In this document: in pieces, positions 34,881 through 46,100 of the stretch
How the letters are laid out: every line of letters starts with the position of its first letter
Numbering within the stretch: the stretch's first letter is position 1
Assembly (NCBI GenBank): GCA_036971475.1
Contig: JBAIZL010000001.1
Coordinates: 215,592,444 to 215,656,443 of the forward strand
Length of the DNA stretch: 64,000 nucleotides
Origin: Prosapia bicincta
Taxonomy: Eukaryota; Arthropoda; Insecta; Hemiptera; Cercopidae
Reading direction: 5' to 3'
Program-made: the position numbers and the translations under genes
The notes under the pieces: model-generated
Seen by the model: only the letters and a program-made list of their open reading frames with translations
Told to the model about the DNA's origin: nothing
Database searches by the model: none

Positions 34881-36197
34881 TTATCAGGTGTATACAATTA
34901 ATATGTACAGTCTGAATAGATAATTCAAGCAATAATCGACTTTAACGCCGTCCAAGCAAACGACAGTAAGGTTTTCTTTGTTTTAAATGAGAAAATTCAT
35001 CGGGGTTGAAATTAAAATCGGATGGAAAATAGAGACAAATAGGAAGACAAGGAGAGGAGATGAGAAAGGATTATCAACCGATATAATTTGCACAAATCAA
35101 TAACTACCAAAATACAATAATAATAATTTGAATCTACCAAATACACCCCCTTGTAAGAAGGTTAACGGAGGGTTGGTGCAACAATGTAAAACTAAATAAT
35201 GACCGTAATCTTCCCCTAGCACTGGTACTGGAGTTAGGAGAGTATTGTCAGGTTTAGTCTCTTGCCTAAAGTAGACCTAATGTTATCGGGGTAGAAGAGC
35301 ATATCTACTCGCTAGAGAGTGGAGTAATGCGAGTTGCATCATGGGTCGCATGGGTAGGGTCGCGTTTCTCTTGGAGTTTACCTTCATTTCGGTGTATACG
35401 GGGAACCTCATCTATGCAAGAAATAATTATTTAACTTTTGCAAAATTACTCGTATTCAAACAATTTTAATTTGAATTATGTTCAGAGAAGCGTAAATACA
35501 ATTATTCGGTTCACAATATAAAAGTTCGCTATGGGAACACTCGTCGCCGTATAGAAACACACGAAGCATTAATCCAGCATTTATAGCACTCACAATAGCC
35601 CCAGAAGCCCTTCATTATGGCAACTGGGGGTTGTAATTTTATTTCAATAAAAACGAACCGTCAGCCCTTGACTGTAGGTATTTAATTACTGTGGTATTGG
35701 GATCGGGTCGAGGCGCATTGAAACACAAGTACAGCTCCATGTACACTGAAGAGCCCTCCGCCGCGCTAACGAAGGTGAATGCAAGGTTCAGCAAAATAAT
35801 TAATCAATGCACGGCCCAACAAATTGACGGCAGGGAGGAAATGAAAACCTTACCGCCATCTTTTTTTCTCCCCAAACAATTTCTGGATATTTTGTAGTGG
35901 GAGGGGGCCTCTAGGAAAGTCAATAAGCCCCGCCCCGTGTCGGTAATTGTGGGGGACAGGAACTTGAGCCCATCGGAGCGGAGAGATGGTTTGGTTAACC
36001 GCAACGCACGATGGAAAATGGCGGAAGAGTTTTAAAGTTGAACACTGTCCAGTGAAACTCGTCCCAAGGTCATTTCAGCCGATTTCGTTGCATTGATTTT
36101 CCGTGCCGTAGCGCGTTGCAAGCTTTGGAGGCCCGTATCTGAGCCACAGACAATAGAGCAAAGTGCATAGCTTATTGTCAGTATGTACTTTCTGTTC
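34881..36197. other. Unique, partly GC-rich sequence before the 122-bp satellite
   Basis: The GC content rises from about 35690 to 36180. Overlapping 68-codon plus (35691-35897) and 66-codon minus (35804-36004) frames are unrecognised. The patch could be the promoter or first exon of a gene, but no transcript signal settles this. Confidence 0.4.
36015..36024 (-). promoter_or_regulatory. Possible YY1/Pho binding site
   Basis: Read on the minus strand, CCGCCATTTTCC contains GCCATTTTCC, which fits the known YY1/Pleiohomeotic consensus (core GCCAT). It lies in the GC-rich patch just left of the 122-bp satellite. Single sites of this length also occur by chance. Confidence 0.25.
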
Positions 36198-37779
36198 ATT
36201 CCAGTAGTTTGACTTTCTCCGTCATAACTATTACGTCACGTTATTGACTGCCAGCCGAGAATATTCTTAACGCGTACCATGCCTATATAAGTTAATGGAA
36301 TTATTGTCACCGTAACACTATTCCAGTAGTTTGACTTTCTCCGTCATAACTATTACGTCACGTTATTGACTGCCAGCCGAGAATATTCTTAACGCGTACC
36401 ATGCCTATATAAGTTAATGGAATTATTGTCACCGTAACACTATTCCAGTAGTTTGACTTTCTCCGTCATAACTATTACGTCACGTTATTGACTGCCAGCC
36501 GAGAATATTCTTAACGCGTACCATGCCTATATAAGTTAATGGAATTATTGTCACCGTAACACTATTCCAGTAGTTTGACTTTCTCCGTCATAACTATTAC
36601 GTCACGTTATTGACTGCCAGCCGAGAATATTCTCAACGCGAACCATGCCTATATAAGTTAATGGAATTATTGTCACCGTAACACTATTCCAGTAGTTTGA
36701 CTTTCTCCGTCATAACTATTACGTCACGTTATTGACTGCGAGCCGAGAATATTCTTAACGCGTACCATACCTATATAAGTAATGGAATTATTGTCACCGT
36801 AACACTATTCCAGTAGTTTGACTTTCTCCGTCATAACTATTACGTCACGTTATTGACTGCCAGCCGAGAATATTCTTAACGCGTACCATACCTATATAAG
36901 TAATGGAAATATTGTCATCGTAACACTATTCCAGTAGTTTGACTTTCTCCGTCATAACTATTACGTCACGTTATTGACTGCCAGCCGAGAATGTTCTTAA
37001 CGCGTACCATGCCTATATAAGTTAATGGAATTATTGTCACCGTAACACTATTCCAGTAGTTTGACTTTCTCCGTCATAACTATTACGTCACGTTATTGAC
37101 TGCCAGCCGAGAATATTCTTAACGCGTACCATGCCTATATAAGTTAATGGAATTATTGTCACCGTAACACTATTCCAATAGTTTGACTTTCTCCGTCATA
37201 ACTATTACGTCACGTTATTGACTGCCAGCCGAGAATGTTCTTAACGCGTACCATGCCTATATAAGTTAATGGAATTATTGTCACCGTAACACTATTCCAG
37301 TAGTTTGACTTTCTCCGTCATAACTATTACGTCACGTTATTGACTGCCAGCCGAGAATATTCTTAACGCGTACCATGCCTATATAAGTTAATGGAATTAT
37401 TGTCACCGTAACACTATTCCAATAGTTTGACTTTCTCCGTCATAACTATTACGTCACGTTATTGACTGCCAGCCGAGAATATTCTTAACGCGTACCATGC
37501 CTATATAAGTTAATGGAATTATTGTCACCGTAACACTATTCCAGTAGTTTCACTTTCTCCGTCATAACTATTACGTCACGTTATTGACTGCCAGCCGAGA
37601 ATATTCTTAACGCGTACCATGCCTATATAAGTTAATGGAATTATTGTCACCGTAACACTATTCCACTAGTTTGACTTTCTCCGTCATAACTATTACGTCA
37701 CGTTATTGACTGCCAGCCGAGAATATTCTTAACGCGTACCATGTCTATATAAGTTAATGGAATTATTGTCACCGTAACA
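36198..37779. repeat. 122-bp satellite, 13 units
   Basis: Units begin ATTCCAGTAGTTTGACTTTC at 36198, 36320, 36442, 36564, 36686, 36807, 36928, 37050, 37172, 37294, 37416, 37538 and 37660. The period is 122 bp except for two neighbouring 121-bp units (36686 and 36807) that share AAGTAATGG and CCATACC. Each unit has TTACGTCA, a CRE-like site, and about 55 bp later CTATATAAG, a TATA-like site. Copies are more than 95 percent alike by eye. The left edge is sharp after CTGTTC; the right edge is sharp at CCGTAACA. Confidence 0.97.
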
Positions 37780-38270
37780 ATCAGTTAGAATAACATAGAC
37801 TTAATAACAACACACAAAAATATCATCGCACCCATTTCCTATCATAACATATGATATTATTACCTTATAGCTACGGTACTACTTCATTACCATAAACAAA
37901 TCCTTACTCTGATTGGCTTATCTACAATCTATAGGTCTTATCTTATAAACCTATACCTTCCATGTTATTACCAATCTTGTAATGCTAAAACAAATACTCA
38001 CTGCTATTATTACAAAATTACTAGAATTAATTTTCTTACTACAATTAGAGTGTTACTTTATTACCACATCGTTGAACTAATCTCCTACTCTCATGTTAAA
38101 ATTAATAATCATCTTGCCAAATTGTGTAACTATTTATCCGCTATAATAACATTTTTAAATGACTATATAATAAGCCGTATAGGACTATTTTATAATCCCT
38201 AAATAATGTAACAATTACAATGCCACTAAAATTCATTTTACTACCACAATTAGAATTAATTTTAATACCA
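37780..38270. repeat. Diverged copies of a ~200-bp repeat that contains the 43-bp motif
   Basis: CTCC…CTCATG at 38082 and at 38287 are 205 bp apart, each preceded by an ACAATTAGA phrase and followed by …TTAAATTAATAA. The intervening text (GTGTAACTATT, CCCTAAATAAT, ACAATGC) recurs on the far side of the 43-bp array at 42070-42250. These are therefore old tandem copies flanking the younger array. Confidence 0.7.
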
Positions 38271-41200
38271 CTAGGTTGAAACTAATCTCCTAGTCTCATG
38301 TTTAAATTAATAAACTACGTTGAAAATAATCTTCTACTCTCATGTTAAACTTAATAAACTACGTTGAAACTATCTTCTACTCTCACGTTAAAATTAATAG
38401 CTACTTGGAAACTAATCTCCAACTCTCATGTTAAAATTAATAAACTACGTTGAAAATAAACTTCTACTCTCATGTTAAACTTAATAAACTACGTTGAAAC
38501 TATCTTCTACTCTCACGTTAAAATTAATAGCTACTTGGAAACTAATCTCCAACTCTCATGTTAAAATTAATAAACTACGTTGAAACTATCTTCTACTCTC
38601 ACGTTAAAATTAATAGCTACTTGGAAACTAATCTCCAACTCTCATGTTAAACTTAATAAACTACGTTGAAACTATCTTCTACTCTCACGTTAAAATTAAT
38701 AGCTACTTGGAAACTAATCTCCAACTCTCATGTTAAACTTAATAAACTACGTTGAAACTATCTTCTACTCTCACGTTAAAATTAATAGCTACTTGGAAAC
38801 TAATCTCCAACTCTCATGTTAAACTTAATAAACTACGTTGAAACTATCTTCTACTCTCACGTTAAAATTAATAGCTACTTGGAAACTAATCTCCAACTCT
38901 CATGTTAAACTTAATAAACTACGTTGAAACTATCTTCTACTCTCACGTTAAAATTAATAGCTACTTGGAAACTAATCTCCAACTCTCATGTTAAAATTAA
39001 TAAACTACGTTGAAACTAATCTCCGACTTTCACGTTAAAATTAATAAACTACGTTGAAAGTAATCTTCTACTCTCATGTTAAACTTAATAAACTACGTTG
39101 AAACTATCTTCTACTCTCACGTTAAAATTATTAGCTACGTAGAAACCAATCTTCAACTCTCATGTTACAATTAATAAACTACGTTGAAACTAATCTCCGA
39201 CTTTCACGTTAAAATTAATAAACTACGTTGAAAGTAATCTTCTACTCTCATGTTAAACTTAATAAACTACGTTGAAACTATCTTCTACTCTCACGTTAAA
39301 ATTATTAGCTACGTAGAAACCAATCTCCAACTCTCATGTTACAATTAATAAACTACGTTGAAACTAATCTCCGACTTTCACGTTAAAATTAATAAACTAC
39401 GTTGAAAGTAATCTTCTACTCTCATGTTAAACTTAATAAACTACGTTGAAACTATCTTCTACTCTCACGTTAAAATTATTAGCTACGTAGAAACCAATCT
39501 CCAACTCTCATGTTACAATTAATAAACTACGTTGAAACTAATCTCCGACTTTCACGTTAAAATTAATAAACTACGTTGAAAGTAATCTTCTACTCTCATG
39601 TTAAACTTAATAAACTACGTTGAAACTATCTTCTACTCTCACGTTAAAATTAATAGCTACTTGGAAACTAATCTCCAACTCTCATGTTAAAATTAATAAA
39701 CTACGTTGAAAATAAACTTCTACTCTCATGTTAAACTTAATAAACTACGTTGAAACTATCTTCTACTCTCACGTTAAAATTAATAGCTACTTGGAAACTA
39801 ATCTCCAACTCTCATGTTAAAATTAATAAACTACGTTGAAACTAATCTCCGACTTTCACGTTAAAATTAATAAACTACGTTGAAAGTAATCTTCTACTCT
39901 CATGTTAAACTTAATAAACTACGTTGAAACTATCTTCTACTCTCACGTTAAAATTATTAGCTACGTAGAAACCAATCTTCAACTCTCATGTTACAATTAA
40001 TAAACTACGTTGAAACTAATCTCCGACTTTCACGTTAAAATTAATAAACTACGTTGAAAGTAATCTTCTACTCTCATGTTAAACTTAATAAACTACGTTG
40101 AAACTATCTTCTACTCTCACGTTAAAATTATTAGCTACGTAGAAACCAATCTTCAACTCTCATGTTACAATTAATAAACTACGTTGAAACTAATCTCCGA
40201 CTCTCACGTTAAAATTAATAAACTACGTTGAAAGTAATCTTCTACTCATGTTAAACTTAATAAACTACGTTGAAACTATCTTCTACTCTCATGTTAAACT
40301 TAATAAACTACGTTGAAACTATCTTCTACTCTCACGTTAAAATTAATAGCTACTTGGAAACTAATCTCCAACTCTCATGTTAAAATTAATAAACTACGTT
40401 GAAAATAAACTTCTACTCTCATGTTAAACTTAATAAACTACGTTGAAACTATCTTCTACTCTCACGTTAAAATTAATAGCTACTTGGAAACTAATCTCCA
40501 ACTCTCATGTTAAAATTAATAAACTACGTTGAAACTAATCTCCGACTTTCACGTTAAAATTAATAAACTACGTTGAAAGTAATCTTCTACTCTCATGTTA
40601 AACTTAATAAACTACGTTGAAACTATCTTCTACTCTCACGTTAAAATTAATAGCTACTTGGAAACTAATCTCCAACTCTCATGTTAAAATTAATAAACTA
40701 CGTTGAAACTAATCTCCGACTTTCACGTTAAAATTAATAAACTACGTTGAAAGTAATCTTCTACTCTCATGTTAAACTTAATAAACTACGTTGAAACTAA
40801 TCTCCGACTTTCACGTTAAAATTAATAAACTACGTTGAAACTATCTTCTACTCTCACGTTAAAATTAATAGCTACTTGGAAACTAATCTCCAACTCTCAT
40901 GTTAAAATTAATAAACTACGTTGAAACTAATCTCCGACTTTCACGTTAAAATTAATAAACTACGTTGAAAGTAATCTTCTACTCTCACGTTAAACTTAAT
41001 AAACTACGTTGAAACTATCTTCTACTCTCACGTTAAAATTATTAGCTACGTAGAAACCAATCTTCAACTCTCATGTTACAATTAATAAACTACGTTGAAA
41101 CTAATCTCCGACTTTCACGTTAAAATTAATAAACTACGTTGAAAGTAATCTTCTACTCTCACGTTAAACTTAATAAACTACGTTGAAACTATCTTCTACT

Positions 41201-42070
41201 CTCACGTTAAAATTATTAGCTACGTAGAAACCAATCTCCAACTCTCATGTTACAATTAATAAACTACGTTGAAACTAATCTCCGACTTTCACGTTAAAAT
41301 TAATAAACTACGTTGAAAGTAATCTTCTACTCTCATGTTAAACTTAATAAACTACGTTGAAACTATCTTCTACTCTCACGTTAAAATTATTAGCTACGTA
41401 GAAACCAATCTCCAACTCTCATGTTACAATTAATAAACTACGTTGAAACTAATCTCCGACTTTCACGTTAAAATTAATAAACTACGTTGAAAGTAATCTT
41501 CTACTCTCATGTTAAACTTAATAAACTACGTTGAAACTATCTTCTACTCTCACGTTAAAATTATTAGCTACGTAGAAACCAATCTCCAACTCTCATGTTA
41601 CAATTAATAAACTACGTTGAAACTAATCTCCGACTTTCACGTTAAAATTAATAAACTACGTTGAAAGTAATCTTCTACTCTCATGTTAAACTTAATAAAC
41701 TACGTTGAAACTATCTTCTACTCTCACGTTAAAATTATTAGCTACGTAGAAACCAATCTCCAACTCTCATGTTACAATTAATAAACTACGTTGAAACTAA
41801 TCTCCGACTTTCACGTTAAAATTAATAAACTACGTTGAAAGTAATCTTCTACTCTCATGTTAAACTTAATAAACTACGTTGAAACTATCTTCTACTCTCA
41901 CGTTAAAATTATTAGCTACGTAGAAACCAATCTCCAACTCTCATGTTACAATTAATAAACTACGTTGAAACTATCTTCTACTCTCACGTTAAAATAATAG
42001 CTACGTAGAAACTAATCTCCAACTCTCAAGTTAAAATTAATAAACTACGTTGACTCTAATTTCCTACTAT
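38271..42070. repeat. 43-bp satellite, about 87 monomers, with 86-bp and 174-bp higher-order units
   Basis: Monomers of 42-45 bp have the form CTACGTTGAAACTAATCTCC + ACTCTCATGTTAAAATTAATAA. At about 38340-39000 two monomer types alternate (CTACGTTGAA at 38661 and 38747, 86 bp apart). Elsewhere four types recur as a 174-bp unit: CTCCGACTTTCACG lies at 39021, 39195, 39369 and 39543, and again at 41280, 41454 and 41628. No reading frame persists. Both edges grade into a diverged ~200-bp repeat. Confidence 0.96.
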
Positions 42071-42430
42071 ATTAAAATAATATACATTTTGTAAATTTGT
42101 GTAACTATTCCTTCACTATAGTAATTCTTTAATGAAATTAAAATAATAGAAATATTTTAAAACCCTAAATAATAATACGACTACAATGCTATTAAAATAA
42201 TTGTATTGCCACAATCAGATTTTACTTTATTAACATATTATCAAAGTAATCTCTTACTCCTATTGTTTCAGTGATTATGTAAATTACGTTGAAACTAATC
42301 TCCTACTCTTTTATTTTTTTAAATGGCTAAACTACATGTTAAAATTATTAAACTACGTTGAAACTAATCTCCTACTCTTATGGTGAAATTAATAAACATT
42401 TTTGCCAACTTATATAATTATTTCTCTGCT
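42071..42430. repeat. Diverged copies of the ~200-bp repeat, right side
   Basis: TTTGTGTAACTATT, CCCTAAATAAT (42163-42173), ACAATGC and CCACAAT…AGA occur in the same order as in 38100-38270. GAAACTAATCTCCTACTCTT and a GCCAAC…GCTATAATAA stretch follow at 42290-42430. Confidence 0.7.
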
Positions 42431-43104
42431 ATAATAATTTCTACAGATGGTGTATTAAAATAATATTTTGTTTGTTTAAAGCACCATCTAATTATCGTAA
42501 TAAGAATGTTGGCAACAAACCCTACACAATGGAAGTACTGGTACATAGTATAACTTGCAATTCCTGACATAATATTTGTGGGGTTTATAATAATAATTAG
42601 TTTGACTATTATTACTGCATTTCTAAGTTATTTAATGACAGAGATATTAGTCTATTAATTCAGAGTGCTTAAAAGATTGTATTTAAAATAACTTAGCTAT
42701 TGCTATCACGCCCTAATGTTAACAAATTGTAATATTTGGATCAAATTTAAATAAATATCAGGCCGAAATTGTAAAAAACTCAATAAAATATTATTTCTAT
42801 TTATTAAATTAATAATCCAAGCAAACATATAACATTTCATATTAAATGGTGACCAGGTTACATTAGAGTTTCCTGCCTTGGATAGAACGATTAGCAATTA
42901 ACGCATGAACACGGTGCAAGCAATTGGGTTCCTAAGCAGCAGCTGTTGGCTACTGAATGCGCAGCACGGTTTTGCCGGCTACTGTTTTATAACAGGCCTA
43001 AACAAAATTTATTTCCGTGTTATTAGACTAAGTGATAGTAAAATCATTTACAAAAGTGTCATCAGAGACACGTATTTAATACAAGCTTTCTTAATTTTAA
43101 AGTT
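42431..43104. other. AT-rich unique sequence, no gene seen
   Basis: The overlapping 63- and 67-codon frames on opposite strands (42706-43108) match nothing I recognise. Confidence 0.5.
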
Positions 43105-46100
43105 TTAATGATTCGGAGACCTTCGTAATAACTGTCTATTAATATACGCAGTTTCTTTAATTCTTTTATTTCCAACTATCGTTGCGTACACATCCACTTT
43201 CGGGGTGTAACGGGTAATTTTACTACTTTATGATTATAATAGTGTCTAGGACTACATCTGAAGAGCCAACTGAACCTCGAGTCATTCGTAATCACTGTGT
43301 ATCATTTCCATATTCCATTTATGATTCCTTTTCCATCGAATTAAGGGTGTAACGAGTCGCTACTTCTTTATGATCCTAAAAGTCAGTAGGTCTACATCAA
43401 GTACGGAAAACCCAACCTTAAAACGTTCGTAGCACCAGCGGATCATTATGATCTTTCCTTAATCCTACTATTTCCATCTACAATTCCTCATACATTGAAT
43501 TACAAAGCGGTGTATTGGGTAGTTACCTCTTTATTATCTTGATAATGACTTGGTCTACTTCCGGGAAGCCACACTGCTTACACGATGCCATGCCAAGGAC
43601 ACTATACGTTTGTGTTACCATTTAGTTGTTATGACTTTTACTTAGCTTTTCAAAATCCTTCTACCATTCCTGATCCAACGCCTTACAAAGCTGTGTAACG
43701 GGGAGCTACATCTTTATGATCTTGATAATGAGTCGGTCTACTTCCGGGAAGCCACACTGCTTACACGATGCCATGCCAAGGACACTATACGTTTGTGTTA
43801 CCATTTAGTTGTTATGACTTTTACTTAGCTTTTCAAAATCCTTCTACCATTCCTGATCCAACGCCTTACAAAGCTGTGTAACGGGGAGCTACATCTTTAT
43901 GATCTTGATAATGAGTCGGTCTACTTCCGCGAAGCTACACTGCGCGATTCCATGGACTCTCCCCGTTCGTATTATCATTTGATTGTTATGCCTTTTCCTT
44001 AGCTTTTCATAATCCTTCTACCATTCCTGATCCAACGCCATATAAAGCTATGTAACGTTGAGCTACATCTTTATGATCTTGATAATGAGTCGGTCTACTT
44101 CCGCGAAGCTACACTGCGCGATTCCATGGACTCTCCCCGTTCGTATTATCATTTGATTGTTATGCCTTTTCTTTAGCTTTTCCAAATCCTTCTACCATTC
44201 ATGATCCATCGCTTTACATAGCTGTGTAACGGGGAGCTACATCTTTATGATCTTGATAATGAGTCGGTCTACTTCCGGGAAGCTACACTGCGCGATTCCA
44301 TGGACTCTCCCCGTTCGTATTATCATTTGATTGTTATGCCTTTTCTTTAGCTTTTCCAAATCCTTCTACCATTCATGATCCATCGCTTTACAAAGCTGTG
44401 TAACGTTGAGCTACATCTTTATGATCTTGATAATGAGTCGGTCTACTTCCGCGAAGCTACACCGCCTACGCGATGCCATGGACTCTCCCCGTTCGTATTA
44501 TCATTTGATGGTTATGCCTTTTCCTTAGCTTTTCAAAATCCTTCTACCATTCCTGATCCAACGCCTTACAAAGCTGTGTAACGTTGAGCTTCATCTTTAT
44601 GATCTTGATAATGAGTCGGTCTACTTCAGGGAAGCTACACTGCTTACGCGATGCCATGGACTCTCCCCGTTCGTATTATCATTTGATTGTTATGCCTTTG
44701 CCTTAGCTTTTCAAAATCCTTCTACCATTCCTGATCCATCGCTTTACATAGCTGTGTAACGGGGAGCTACATCTTTATGATCTTGATAATGAGTCGGTCT
44801 ACTTCAGGGAAGCTACACTGCTTACGCGATTCCATGGACTCTCCCCGTTCGAATTATCATTTGATTGTTATGCCTTTTCCTTAGCTTTTCAAAATCCTAA
44901 TACCATTCCTGATCCAACGCCATATAAAGCTGTGTAACGTTGAGCTACATCTTTATGATCTTGATAATGAGTCGGTCTACTTCAGGGAAGCTACACTGCT
45001 TACGCGATGCCATGGACTCTAAACGTTCGTATTATCATTTGATTGTTATGCCTTTTCCTTAGCTTTTCAAAATCCTTCTACCATTCCTGATCCAACGCCA
45101 TATAAAGCTGTGTAACGGGGAGCTACATCTTTATGATCTTGATAGTGAGTCGGTCTATTTCCGGGAAGCTACACTGCTTACGCGATTCCATAGACTCTCC
45201 CCGTTCGTATTATCATTTGATTGTTATGCCTTTTCTTTAGCTTTTCCAAATCCTTCTACCATTCCTGATTCAACGCCATATAAAGCTGTGTAACGTTGAG
45301 CTACATCTTTATGATCTTGATAATGAGTCGGTCTATTTCCTGGAAGCTACACTGCTTACGCGATTCCATGGACTCTCCCCGTTCGTATTATCATTTGATT
45401 GTTATGCCTTTTCTTTAGCTTTTCCAAATCCTTCTATCATTCATGATCCATCGCTTTACATAGCTGTGTAACGGGGAGCTACATCTTTATGATCTTGATA
45501 ATAAGTCGGTCTATTTCCGGGAAGCTACACTGCTTACGCGATGCCATGGACACTAAACGTTCGTATTATCATTTGATTGTTATGCCTTTTCTTTAGCTTT
45601 TCCAAATCCTTCTACCATTCCTGATTCAACGCCATATAAAGCTGTGTAACGTTGAGCTACATCTTTATGATCTTGATAATGAGTCGGTCTATTTCCGGGA
45701 AGCTACACTGCTTACGCGATTCCATGGACTCTCCCCGTTCGTATTATCATTTGATTGTTATGCCTTTTCTTTAGCTTTTCCAAATCCTTCTATCATTCAT
45801 GATCCATCGCTTTACATAGCTGTGTAACGGGGAGCTACATCTTTATGATCTTGATAGTGAGTCGGTCTATTTCCGGGAAGCTACACTGCTTACGCGATGC
45901 CATGGACTCTCCCCGTTCGTATTATCATTTGATTGTTATGCCTTTTCTTTAGCTTTTCAAAATCCTTCTACCATTCCTGATTCAACGCCATATAAGCTGT
46001 GTAACGAGGAGCTACATCTTTATGATCTTGATAATGAGACGGTCTACTTCAGCGAAGCTACACCGCCTACGCGATGCCATGGACTCTCCCCGTTCGTATT

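Noticed and set aside
44375..44581. 68-codon frame repeated at 58425-58631
   Set aside because: Both are the 178-bp satellite read in the same phase from ATGATCCATCGC; single-base variants close or open the frame elsewhere in the array.
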